The notes under the pieces were generated by a model. It saw only the letters and a program-made list of their open reading frames with translations. It was not told the DNA's origin and ran no database searches. A program made the translations under genes and the position numbers. DNA of 64,000 bases from Sphingomonas kaistensis. GTDB lineage: Bacteria > Pseudomonadota > Alphaproteobacteria > Sphingomonadales > Sphingomonadaceae. The stretch spans positions 2,095,001-2,159,000 of the forward strand of contig NZ_CP145607.1 of the NCBI RefSeq assembly GCF_036884275.1, read 5' to 3'. This document shows positions 38,524-46,338 of the stretch, one piece after another; the stretch's first letter is position 1; the number at the start of each line of letters is the position of its first letter.

Positions 38524-39279
38524 TTACGCCTCCAGCGCGGCTTCCGCCGGCGGCTCGGCCATCGCGCCGATGTCGACGCCCTGGCGCTGCTGATTGCCGG
38601 TCTTGCCCGAGGTCGAGGCCTCGGCCACGGCGTCGGCATAAAGCCGGATCGCGCGGCTGGCGTCGTCGTTGCCCGGAACCGGGAAGGCGATGCCTTCGGG
38701 GTTCGAGTTCGAATCGAGGATCGCGACAACGGGGATGCCAAGGACGTTGGCTTCCTTGATCGCCAGCTCTTCCTTGTTGGTGTCGATCACGAACATGACG
38801 TCGGGCAGGCCGCCCATGTCACGAATGCCGCCAAGGCTCTTTTCGAGCTTGTCGCGCTCGCGGGTCAGTTGAAGGACTTCCTTCTTGGTCAGGCCCGCAG
38901 TGTCGCCGGAGAGCTGCTCTTCGAGGCTCTTCAGGCGCTTGATCGAGTTCGAGATGGTCTTCCAGTTGGTCAGCATGCCGCCGAGCCAGCGATGGTTGAC
39001 GAAGTGCTGGCCCGAACGGCCGGCGGCTTCGGCGACGGCGTCCTGCGCCTGGCGCTTGGTGCCGACGAACAGGACCTTGCCGCCGCGGGCGACGGTCTGC
39101 TGCACGAAGTCGAGGGCGCGAGCAAACAGCGGAACGCTCTGCGAGAGATCGATGATGTGAACGCCGTTGCGATCGCCGAAGATGTACGGCTTCATGCGCG
39201 GGTTCCAGCGGTGGGTCTGGTGACCGAAGTGAGCGCCAGCTTCAAGCAGCTGCTGCATCGAGACGAGCGTGCTCGCCAT
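38524..39279 (-). CDS. rpsB: 30S ribosomal protein S2
   Basis: The 251-residue protein has the S2 motifs [45 protein letters not shown] and [12 protein letters not shown]. The C terminus has a short variable Ala/Glu-rich tail. It is the first gene of the rpsB-tsf pair; its 120-bp leader reaches toward the tRNA-Met gene, with no regulatory motif I can name. Confidence 0.97.
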   Translation of the reverse strand: MASTLVSMQQLLEAGAHFGHQTHRWNPRMKPYIFGDRNGVHIIDLSQSVPLFARALDFVQQTVARGGKVLFVGTKRQAQDAVAEAAGRSGQHFVNHRWLGGMLTNWKTISNSIKRLKSLEEQLSGDTAGLTKKEVLQLTRERDKLEKSLGGIRDMGGLPDVMFVIDTNKEELAIKEANVLGIPVVAILDSNSNPEGIAFPVPGNDDASRAIRLYADAVAEASTSGKTGNQQRQGVDIGAMAEPPAEAALEA

Positions 39280-39399
39280 AGGGATAATTCCTTCCGGTTG
39301 ATCCTCTGGGAAGCGGGAACATGCGGCCTTACGGCAGCACGCACCGGGTTATGATGCTTCCCATGCGGGGTTTGTGTTCGCCGTCGCCAGCACTTCGAA

Positions 39400-39476
39400 T
39401 GGTAGCGGAGGAGGGACTTGAACCCCCGACACGCGGATTATGATTCCGCTGCTCTAACCAGCTGAGCTACTCCGCC
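39400..39476 (-). tRNA. tRNA-Met (CAT), CCA encoded
   Basis: The complementary strand folds as a full cloverleaf. The acceptor stem is GGCGGAG/CTCCGCT, the anticodon stem GCGGA/TCCGC with loop ATCATAA (anticodon CAT), the T arm carries GTTCAAG, and an encoded CCA is at 39400-39402. The first pair is a G-T pair in an otherwise paired acceptor, unlike the unpaired initiator, so it is probably elongator Met; Ile2 (modified CAT) is the alternative. Confidence 0.92.
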
Positions 39477-39540
39477 CCTCTCGGGGTGCCGTGATGGCGG
39501 GCGGGCCTATACGTCGGGGTTTGTTCCTGGTCAACGCCAA

Positions 39541-39565
39541 GGAACCGCCGGTGTGGCACAGGGTT
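39541..39565 (+). promoter_or_regulatory. Near-consensus EcfG promoter for the DUF3775 gene
   Basis: GGAACC at 39541 is followed after 16 bp (counted from GGAAC) by GGTT, one base off CGTT. It lies 26 bp before the ATG at 39591, a suitable distance. The mismatch makes it tentative. Confidence 0.35.
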
Positions 39566-39590
39566 GAGCGCGCAAAGGAGATCAATCAAG

Positions 39591-40010
39591 ATGGACCCGC
39601 TGACGCCGCTCGATACCCTGTGCCGGATCATCCTGCGCGCCAAGGAATATGAAGCCCAGGTCCCGTCGGACTACGACGAGGGCGAGGATGCAGAAAATAT
39701 CGACGGCGAGGACGGCGAAGCGCTGTCGGTGCTGGACGACGACGTCAACGACGGGGTCGAGGAAGAACTTCGCGCCGCGATCGATGATCTGGCCGAGGAC
39801 CAGCAGGCCGAACTGCTCGCCTTCTGCTGGGTCGGCCAGGGCACCTACGACGCGTCCGACTGGGATGAGGCCATCTCCGAAGCCACCGACGAAATTCGGA
39901 GCGGCGACGTGGTCGACCAGTTCCTCGAAATGCCGATGCTGGCGAGCGTGCTGGAATCGGGCATGGCCGCGTTCGAGCTAAGCTGCGACGGGGTCGGCGA
40001 CCTCAGCTGA
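39591..40010 (+). CDS. DUF3775-family protein
   Basis: The ATG at 39591 with AAGGAG 10 bp upstream gives 139 residues; the longer frame from TTG 39564 would overlap the ribosome site. The protein is very acidic, with a central Asp/Glu-rich segment (about 25-55). LRAAIDDLAEDQQAELLAFCW and GQGTYDASDWDEA match the DUF3775 pattern. The function is unknown. A 13-bp inverted repeat follows the stop. Confidence 0.78.
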   Translation: MDPLTPLDTLCRIILRAKEYEAQVPSDYDEGEDAENIDGEDGEALSVLDDDVNDGVEEELRAAIDDLAEDQQAELLAFCWVGQGTYDASDWDEAISEATDEIRSGDVVDQFLEMPMLASVLESGMAAFELSCDGVGDLS

Positions 40011-40027
40011 GGGGCCTCGCGAAAGTT

Positions 40028-40075
40028 CCGAAGGTTCCGGTTTGCGCAAGTTCTGCAACATTCCGGAACCTTCGG
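40028..40075. terminator. Strong 13-bp inverted repeat, probable bidirectional terminator
   Basis: CCGAAGGTTCCGG (40028-40040) and its exact complement CCGGAACCTTCGG (40063-40075) flank a 22-base loop, which can itself pair TTGC with GCAA. It lies between two convergent genes. No T-run follows on either strand, so intrinsic termination is likely but not certain. Confidence 0.5.
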
Positions 40076-40136
40076 CTCTTGCAAACCGATCTGGTTCGTT
40101 ACGCTCGCAAACCCTACACTTCAAGTCTGCGGCGGC

Positions 40137-40640
40137 TTAGCCGCGGAAGCTCCATCGGCCGATACGCTCCCACGGGCCGCCCAAATAGCGGTGGAGTTCG
40201 AGGCCCGCGATCCTGAGAGGGCGCGGGGTGAACCTGGCTTCCAGTTCGCGCAGGACCGCCTTGGCGGCGGCCGGCTCGGCCTTGTTCATCACGGTGACAT
40301 GCGGCCGCCAGCCCTGCGAATCCTGCGCGGTGAGAAAACCGTGAAAATGCTCGGCGACCGCACGGCGAATTGCTTCGAGGTCGTCCGACACGATCCGGTA
40401 CGCGACTCCGCGGCCGAGGTTCATCAGGCCGGCGACCTTTGCCACAGGGGGCGACGCTGCCGCTTCGCGGGCAAGCACCCTCGCCGCCTCGGTCTCGGCG
40501 CTCGGCGGAAGCGCGTGGAACATGGTGAGATGCGCGGCGAGCTGATTGCGCTCGGGCGGGAAATAAGCGCGGCGCTGGCCGTCGAGCCAGGCGAAGTCTT
40601 CGGGCCCCAGCGCCGCGGTGACGATCAGTGCGCCGCTCAT
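40137..40640 (-). CDS. 2'-5' RNA ligase-like 2H phosphoesterase
   Basis: The 167-residue protein from ATG 40640 has the two H-x-T-x motifs of the 2H phosphoesterase superfamily, HLTMF near residue 40 and HVTVM near residue 114. These lie at the usual separation within a LigT-like fold. Members hydrolyse or ligate 2',5'- or cyclic phosphodiester RNA ends; the substrate here is unknown. The ATG overlaps the stop of the PRC-barrel gene, so the two are co-translated. Confidence 0.85.
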   Translation of the reverse strand: MSGALIVTAALGPEDFAWLDGQRRAYFPPERNQLAAHLTMFHALPPSAETEAARVLAREAAASPPVAKVAGLMNLGRGVAYRIVSDDLEAIRRAVAEHFHGFLTAQDSQGWRPHVTVMNKAEPAAAKAVLRELEARFTPRPLRIAGLELHRYLGGPWERIGRWSFRG

Positions 40641-41203
40641 CGACCGGTCCACCTGTCTTTCTCGATTTGCGGCAAGGCCTCGAAATCGGCCGGAGACATG
40701 TCGGTTTTCACCGCGCCGTCCTGCACCCCGGCATAATGCCAGTCGACCCGGCGGAAAGTCTCGCCCACGCCCGCGACGCCGCCTTGCGCGACGACCAGGT
40801 AGCGCAGCGTGCCGCCCTGGCAGCTCAGCATCGCGTCCACCGTGTTGCCGAGCGGCTCGCCGCCGCGCCCGAGCAGGCGCGAAGCGGTGAGGCTGGAGGC
40901 GGGAAACAGGTTCTCTCCCGGCGCCGCGGCGCTTTCTTCCGCCGCCTTTTCGGCGCCGGTTTCAAGCTTCGCCTGCCGCCCCAGCCAGCGATAGACGCCG
41001 AACAGGTTGAGTAGCGTCATGACGGCATTGGTCCAGATCAAGGCCGGCTGTCCCGTCAGAATACCGGTGGTGAACCAGGCGATCGAGCCGATCGTGAAGA
41101 TGATAAAGCCGATCCCGGTGATCCGGCTGCCAAGATTGGAGGCGGTGAAACAGGCGGCGATGATGGTCGCGGCGGTCGCGATCCATGAGGCGGTTTGATC
41201 CAT
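40637..41203 (-). CDS. Membrane-anchored PRC-barrel domain protein
   Basis: The 188-residue protein from ATG 41203 begins with two or three hydrophobic helices (about 5-75). A cytoplasmic PRC-barrel-like domain follows (about 100-188), with FPASSLTASRLLGRGGEPLG and the conserved YLVVAQGGVAGVGE strands. The function is unknown; PRC barrels often bind RNA or partner proteins. It is co-transcribed with the downstream 2H phosphoesterase, which hints at an RNA link. Confidence 0.75.
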   Translation of the reverse strand: MDQTASWIATAATIIAACFTASNLGSRITGIGFIIFTIGSIAWFTTGILTGQPALIWTNAVMTLLNLFGVYRWLGRQAKLETGAEKAAEESAAAPGENLFPASSLTASRLLGRGGEPLGNTVDAMLSCQGGTLRYLVVAQGGVAGVGETFRRVDWHYAGVQDGAVKTDMSPADFEALPQIEKDRWTGR

Positions 41204-41265
41204 GTGCCGCCAATGCCGGAGGGCCAAGCAAAGTTGCGCCCCCTGCCCTTCAGCCCACCCCCAAG

Positions 41266-43212
41266 CTAGATCTCGACCTGGCTGCCCAGCTCCACCACGC
41301 GGTTGGGCGGCAGCTTGAAGAATTCCATCGCGCTTTCCGAATTGCGCAGCATCCAGGCGAACAGCCGCTCGCGCCAACCCGCCATGCCCGGCCGAGCGGT
41401 GGAGATCAGGGTCTGGCGCGCGAGGAAGAAGCTGGTGTCCATCATCCGGCAGATCGGCCCGCAATCGCGCAATTTGCCGAGATCGTCGGGGACGTTCATT
41501 TCGTCCATGAAGCCGTAGCGCAGGATGACCCGGAAAAAGCCCTCGCTATAATCCTGCGTTTCCAGCCGGCGTTCTTCGGGGACGTTGGGCACGTCCTCGA
41601 TCCGCACCGTCAGCAGCATCACCCGCTCGTGCAGCACCTTGTTGTGCTTGAGGTTATGGAGCAGCGCATGGGGCACGCCCTTGGCACTGGAGGTCATAAA
41701 GACCGCGGTGCCGGGGACTCGCGTGGCGCTTCCGGCGGCGGATTTGACGAACACTTCCATCGGCAGGCTCGCCTCGGCCATCCGGTCCATCATCAGCTTG
41801 CGCCCCTTGGCCCAGGTGGTGAGCAGGGTAAAGCCGATCACGCCGACCACCAGCGGCACCCAGCCGCCGTCAGGAACCTTGAGGAGGTTGGCACCGAAAT
41901 AGAGGACATCAACGAGGAAGAAGATAGCGAGCAGCGGGACTGCTTTCCACGCCGGCCACTTCCACAGGTAGAAGAACACCACCGCCAGCAGCACGGTGTC
42001 GATGAACATCGCCCCGGTCACCGCGATGCCATAGGCCGCCGCGAGGTTGGACGAGCTGCCGAAGCTCACCACCAGCAGCACCACCGCCACCATCAGCGCC
42101 CAGTTCACCACCGGGATGTAGATCTGGCCCTTAGCGGTTTCGCTGGTCTGCAGGATGCGCAGGCGCGGGATGAAGCCGAGCTGGATCGCTTGCTGTGTCA
42201 CCGAAAAGGCGCCGGTAATGACCGCCTGACTAGCGATCACCGTGGCGCAGGTGGCGAGCAGGACCAGCGGCAGGCGGAGGCTTTCCGGCGCGAGGAAGAA
42301 GAACGGGTTCTTGACCAATTCGCGAGCCTGCTCCGGCGTCTGCTGAAGCAGCATCGCGCCTTGGCCGAGGTAATTCAGCAGCAGAGCGACGATGACGAAA
42401 ATCCAGGCGTAGCGAATTGGGCGGCGCCCGAAATGTCCCATGTCGGCATACAGCGCTTCCGCCCCAGTCACCGCCAGCACGACCGAGCCCATGGCAATGA
42501 AGGCGGGCAGCGGCTCCTGATAGTAGAAGTAAAGCGCGTTCAGCGGGTTGAGCATCTGCAGCAGCAGGCCCGGCGCGCTGACGAGATGGATCGAGCCCAG
42601 CACCGCGAGGGTCACGAAATAAACGATCATCACCGGACCGAACAGGTTGCCGACCTTGGCCGTTCCCCGGCTCTGGATCATGAATAGCCCAACCAGAATG
42701 CCGATACAGATCGGGATGACGTAGGGCTCGAACGCGCTGTTGACCGTAGTCAGCCCCTCGACCGCCGACAGGACGGAAATCGCCGGGGTGATCATGCTGT
42801 CGCCGTAGAACAGGGCGGTCGCGAACACGCCCAGCATGACGATCCCGCCGGTCCAGCGGCGGGTGGTGCTGGTAGAGCGATTGATCAGCGCCAGCAGGGC
42901 GAGGCTGCCGCCCTCACCCTTATTATCGGCGCGCATGATGATGGTGACGTATTTCAGCGTCACGATGATCATCATCGACCAAAATATCAGGCTGAGCACG
43001 CCGAAGATGTGCAGCTGGTCGGGTTCGAGCGTGTGATGCCCGGCAAAGGTTTCGCGGAAGGCGTAGATGGGCGACGTGCCGATGTCGCCGAACACGACTC
43101 CGGCCGCGCCGAGCATCAGCTTGGCGAGCGATCCTTGTACGTGGTGGCCATGGCTGTCCTCGGTCACCGCCGGGTCGGCGGGCTGGGCAGCGCCTTCAGC
43201 GGTGACGTTCAT
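41266..43212 (-). CDS. kup: Low-affinity potassium transporter Kup
   Basis: Kup is a K+/H+ symporter. The 648-residue protein has the N-terminal family signature [18 protein letters not shown], about twelve hydrophobic helices up to about residue 465, [14 protein letters not shown], and a C-terminal cytoplasmic domain (about 470-648). It appears monocistronic. It lies divergently from ald with a 118-bp gap in which I see no clear operator. Confidence 0.95.
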   Translation of the reverse strand: MNVTAEGAAQPADPAVTEDSHGHHVQGSLAKLMLGAAGVVFGDIGTSPIYAFRETFAGHHTLEPDQLHIFGVLSLIFWSMMIIVTLKYVTIIMRADNKGEGGSLALLALINRSTSTTRRWTGGIVMLGVFATALFYGDSMITPAISVLSAVEGLTTVNSAFEPYVIPICIGILVGLFMIQSRGTAKVGNLFGPVMIVYFVTLAVLGSIHLVSAPGLLLQMLNPLNALYFYYQEPLPAFIAMGSVVLAVTGAEALYADMGHFGRRPIRYAWIFVIVALLLNYLGQGAMLLQQTPEQARELVKNPFFFLAPESLRLPLVLLATCATVIASQAVITGAFSVTQQAIQLGFIPRLRILQTSETAKGQIYIPVVNWALMVAVVLLVVSFGSSSNLAAAYGIAVTGAMFIDTVLLAVVFFYLWKWPAWKAVPLLAIFFLVDVLYFGANLLKVPDGGWVPLVVGVIGFTLLTTWAKGRKLMMDRMAEASLPMEVFVKSAAGSATRVPGTAVFMTSSAKGVPHALLHNLKHNKVLHERVMLLTVRIEDVPNVPEERRLETQDYSEGFFRVILRYGFMDEMNVPDDLGKLRDCGPICRMMDTSFFLARQTLISTARPGMAGWRERLFAWMLRNSESAMEFFKLPPNRVVELGSQVEI

Positions 43213-43330
43213 CGGGCGCGGGCCCTAGCAGCGCGCGGGGTCGCTCGCAATCGGCTGGTGCATCGGCTCATTTCAAGGCTATAGGCGCGCGAAACCACCT
43301 TAGCTCAACTCTCGAGAAGGCGATCGTTTC

Positions 43331-44431
43331 ATGCGCGTCGGCGTGCCCAAGGAAATCAAGAACCACGAATATCGTGTCGGCCTTACCCCCGCTTCGGTCA
43401 AGGAGCTGGTCGCGGCGGGTCACGAGCTGTTCGTCGAAACCGGTGCCGGCATGGGTATCGACTGCCCGGACGCCGCTTATGTGCGGGCCGGCGCGACCAT
43501 CCTGCCCGACGCCGCGTCGGTGTTCGACACGGCCGAGATGATCGTCAAGGTGAAGGAGCCGCAGCCGGGCGAGATCGCGATGATCAAGCCGCATCACCTG
43601 CTGTTCACCTACCTCCACCTCGCCGCCGACAAGCCGCAGGCCGAAGGGCTGATGAAGTCGGGCGCGACCTGTATCGCGTATGAGACGGTGACCTCGCGCT
43701 CGGGCGCGCTGCCGCTGTTGAAGCCGATGAGCGAAGTCGCCGGACGACTCAGCATCCAGGTCGGTGCGCATTATCTCGAAAAGGCGCAGGGCGGCCGCGG
43801 CGTGCTGCTCGGCGGCGTTCCGGGCGTGGCGCCGGCCAAGGTCGCGATTCTCGGCGGCGGTGTCAGCGGCGTCAACGCGGCGCAGATGGCGGTCGGCATG
43901 CGCGCCGACGTCACTATCTACGACATTTCGAACGAGCGCCTGGCCGAACTCGACATGTTCTTCGGCAGCCAAATCAAGACCGCTTACGCCAGCCGCGCCG
44001 CGATCGCCCATGCGGTCGAAGAGGCCGAGCTGGTGATCGGCGCGGTGCTGGTCCCGGGGGCCGCGGCGCCCAAGCTCGTCAGCCGCGAGATGCTGAAGAC
44101 GATGAAGCGCGGGTCGGTGCTGGTCGACATCGCGATCGACCAGGGCGGCTGCTTCGAAACCAGCCACGCGACCACCCATGCCGATCCGGTCTACGAGATC
44201 GACGGCGTGATCCATTATTGCGTCGCCAACATGCCAGGCGCAGTCGCGCGAACCAGCGCGTTCGCACTCAACAACGCGACCCTGCCCTTCGCGCTGAAGC
44301 TTGCGAACCTAGGCGCCGAGGCGGCGATGGCGGACGACCCGCACCTTGCCAACGGCCTCAACGTCAGTGGCGGCAAGATCCGCCATCAGGCGGTGGCCGA
44401 AGCGCTCGATCTTGAATTCGTGCCGGTTTAA
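43331..44431 (+). CDS. ald: Alanine dehydrogenase
   Basis: Ald interconverts alanine and pyruvate plus ammonia with NAD+. The 366-residue protein has the MRVGVPKEIKNHEYRVGLTP start, catalytic His/Asp regions (TYLHLAADKPQ, DIAIDQGGCFETS), and the NAD loop ILGGGVSGVNAAQMAVG. It is related to PntA at 8662 but has the Ald-specific C terminus VHYCVANMPGAVARTS (with I for V in this copy). It is preceded by GAGAAGG. Confidence 0.95.
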   Translation: MRVGVPKEIKNHEYRVGLTPASVKELVAAGHELFVETGAGMGIDCPDAAYVRAGATILPDAASVFDTAEMIVKVKEPQPGEIAMIKPHHLLFTYLHLAADKPQAEGLMKSGATCIAYETVTSRSGALPLLKPMSEVAGRLSIQVGAHYLEKAQGGRGVLLGGVPGVAPAKVAILGGGVSGVNAAQMAVGMRADVTIYDISNERLAELDMFFGSQIKTAYASRAAIAHAVEEAELVIGAVLVPGAAAPKLVSREMLKTMKRGSVLVDIAIDQGGCFETSHATTHADPVYEIDGVIHYCVANMPGAVARTSAFALNNATLPFALKLANLGAEAAMADDPHLANGLNVSGGKIRHQAVAEALDLEFVPV

Positions 44432-44438
44432 TCTGGGC

Positions 44439-44463
44439 GGAACATAAACGGAACGTCGTCGTT
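44439..44463 (+). promoter_or_regulatory. EcfG-type general stress promoter for the DUF3072 gene
   Basis: GGAAC at 44439-44443 and CGTT at 44460-44463 are 16 bp apart, a perfect match. The ATG is at 44500, leaving a leader of about 30 bases. Confidence 0.65.
44440..44454 (+). promoter_or_regulatory. Possible LexA box overlapping the EcfG promoter
   Basis: GAAC-ATAAACG-GAAC matches GAAC-N7-GAAC exactly and covers the -35 and spacer of the EcfG promoter. One isolated match in 64 kb is about what chance would give, so this is weaker than the triple cluster at 4280. Confidence 0.4.
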
Positions 44464-44499
44464 CTTCAGCTAACTCAATTGCTTGAGAAGGCGAGAAGA

Positions 44500-44724
44500 A
44501 TGGCGACGACCCCCGATACCGATCCCAAGGCCCATCCGACCGGAAACGCGGTCAAAGATCCCGATCACTGGACCACCGGCGGCGAGCCGATGACCGGGGC
44601 GCAGGCCTCCTATCTCCAGACACTGAGCGAGGAAGCCGGCGAGGAATTTGATCCCGAACTGAGCAAGGCCGAAGCGTCGAAGAAGATCGACGCGCTTCAG
44701 GAAGAAACCGGCCGCGGCGATTAA
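44500..44724 (+). CDS. DUF3072-family small hydrophilic protein
   Basis: A 74-residue acidic, soluble protein from ATG 44500. The segment DPDHWTTGGEPMTGAQASYL, then LSEEAGEEFDP and SKAEASKKIDALQEETGRG, matches the DUF3072 family. The function is unknown. The EcfG promoter suggests a general-stress protein. Its last 4 bp overlap the convergent cytochrome c maturation operon. Confidence 0.82.
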   Translation: MATTPDTDPKAHPTGNAVKDPDHWTTGGEPMTGAQASYLQTLSEEAGEEFDPELSKAEASKKIDALQEETGRGD

Positions 44725-45401
44725 GGCAGCGGATCTTGCGGGGCGGGCGGCGGTGTCCCCTGCCCCGCAGGCGGGCTCGGCCCCGCCTGTTGCTCGGCCA
44801 GCGTGTTGCTGACCAGCGTGACGCCCTGCTCGATCATCGGGCGGTAGCTGGTGCCTTCGGGCGTCAGCGTGAGCGCGGAACGGAACAACTGTAGTCCGCG
44901 CTCGAGATCGCCCGACCGGGCGCGGGCCAATCCTTCGAAGAACAAGGGCGCCGGATGTTTCGGCGCTGCTTGGCGTGCCCGCTCGAACGCGAGTTCGGCG
45001 GCGGGGGTCATCATCTGCGCATGATCGACCAGCGCGTTAGCAAGGCCGATCTTCAGCGCCAGATTGTCGGGATAGGCTTTGAGCCCCGCGCGGATCGCGC
45101 CGAGTTCCTCGGTCGTGTTCCCGCGGCGAGCGAAGCTGTCGGCGATCAGCAGGTAGCGTTCGCCTGCTGTAAAGCGTCCGAGCATCGCTTGACGCGCTTC
45201 GGTCAGCGGCAGCGCCGGGCGGCTGAGCACGCCTTCGCGCGGTGCGCCGGGGAGATCGGGCTCCCCTTGCAGCGCATAGCCTGCCGCGCCCAGCATCAGT
45301 GCCGCGAGAGTGACCTGCAACGCCGCGCCACGCAGTCTGCCTGCGACCCACAGACCAGCGGCGGTGGCGGCGAGCAGGAGGAACAACCACAACCAGCCCA
45401 T
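44721..45401 (-). CDS. TPR protein of cytochrome c maturation (CcmI/CycH-like, short)
   Basis: The 226-residue protein from ATG 45401 has two N-terminal membrane helices (about 2-20 and 27-45) and then TPR-like helices (about 80-200). It ends in a Pro/Gln-rich tail. Position after ccmH and the TPR content point to the C-terminal, apocytochrome-binding part of CcmI/CycH. It is shorter than the usual two-domain protein. The ATG shares a base with the ccmH stop. Confidence 0.75.
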   Translation of the reverse strand: MGWLWLFLLLAATAAGLWVAGRLRGAALQVTLAALMLGAAGYALQGEPDLPGAPREGVLSRPALPLTEARQAMLGRFTAGERYLLIADSFARRGNTTEELGAIRAGLKAYPDNLALKIGLANALVDHAQMMTPAAELAFERARQAAPKHPAPLFFEGLARARSGDLERGLQLFRSALTLTPEGTSYRPMIEQGVTLVSNTLAEQQAGPSPPAGQGTPPPAPQDPLP

Positions 45402-45811
45402 TAGCGACGCCTCTTCATTCGGCGCAGCACCAGGAACCCGCCGGCGAGCAGCAGCACCAGTGGCGCAAGCCACAAGACAAAGGTCTGGCGGTCGAGCCGT
45501 GGCTGATAGCTCACCCAGCTACCGTAACGGTCGATCAGGAAGGTTCTCACCTGGTCGGGGCTTTCGCCGGCTTCGATGCGGGTGCGGACGAGATGGCGCA
45601 TGTCGCCAGCCATTTCGGCATCGCTGTCGTGGATGGACTGCCCCTGGCAGACGAGGCAGCGAAGCTCGGTCATGAGCTCGGTCGCTTCGGCTTCCTTCGC
45701 GGGGTCGGCGAGCTGCTTGTAGGCATAGGGCGCGGGTGGGCGGTTTGAATCGGCGCTGGCCGCCGTGGCGCCGAGCAAGGCGAGCGCCGCGAGGGCGAGA
45801 CGCCAACTCAT
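45401..45811 (-). CDS. ccmH: Cytochrome c maturation protein CcmH (thiol oxidoreductase)
   Basis: The 136-residue protein from ATG 45811 has a signal peptide, the redox motif RCLVCQGQSI (C-x-x-C), and the conserved MRHLVRTRIEAGESPDQVRTF and YGSWVSYQP. A C-terminal membrane helix follows (about 110-130). It reduces apocytochrome or holds it during heme ligation. The ATG overlaps the ccmG stop. Confidence 0.92.
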   Translation of the reverse strand: MSWRLALAALALLGATAASADSNRPPAPYAYKQLADPAKEAEATELMTELRCLVCQGQSIHDSDAEMAGDMRHLVRTRIEAGESPDQVRTFLIDRYGSWVSYQPRLDRQTFVLWLAPLVLLLAGGFLVLRRMKRRR

Positions 45812-46338
45812 TGCGCCTTTTCCCATTCGGCCATCACTTCGCCGATCTGCTCGGGCGTGATCGGGCCGATATGCTGGTAACGGATGACGCCTTTGGCATC
45901 GACGATGAAGCTTTCGGGCACGCCCGACGAGCCGAAGGCGATCTGGGCTTCGCCGACCGGATCGCTGCCGAGCGCGACGAAAGGATCACCATTGTCGGCA
46001 AGGAATTTGCGCACGTCGGCGGGATCGTCGCGCAGCGCGATGGCGTCGATGACGACCCCGCGCTTTTGAAGGTCGAGCAGCACGGGCGCTTCGGCGATGC
46101 AGGGCACGCACCAGCTGGCGAAGAAATTGACCAGCCGCGGCTTGCCTTGGCCGAGATCGCTGCTGGCGAGACCGGGGCGGCCCGGCAGTAAGGGCGCCGC
46201 CGCAAAGGTCGGGACTTCGCGTCCGACCATGCGCGAGCGGATCGAGGTGTCGGGCGGTGCGCTCAGACGCCAGGCTGCGGCGGCAACGAAGCCGACGAAC
46301 AGCAGCAGCGGCAGGAGCAGCCAGGCGCGACGGCTCAT
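45808..46338 (-). CDS. ccmG: Thioredoxin-like CcmG/DsbE
   Basis: This 176-residue membrane-anchored periplasmic thioredoxin has an N-terminal helix (about 5-23), active site FFASWCVPCIAEAP, the cis-Pro loop GVPESFIVD and the family-specific acidic region. It keeps apocytochrome cysteines reduced. It overlaps ccmF and ccmH by ATGA junctions. Confidence 0.93.
   Translation of the reverse strand: MSRRAWLLLPLLLFVGFVAAAAWRLSAPPDTSIRSRMVGREVPTFAAAPLLPGRPGLASSDLGQGKPRLVNFFASWCVPCIAEAPVLLDLQKRGVVIDAIALRDDPADVRKFLADNGDPFVALGSDPVGEAQIAFGSSGVPESFIVDAKGVIRYQHIGPITPEQIGEVMAEWEKAQ

Noticed and set aside
40026..40038. GTTC...GTTC as a LexA box near the DUF3775 stop
   Set aside because: The half-sites are 5 bp apart rather than 7, and they are part of the 13-bp inverted repeat.
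41185..42687. 500-codon His-rich frame opposite kup
   Set aside because: Antisense of a membrane protein in high-GC DNA gives such sequences; Kup is unambiguous.
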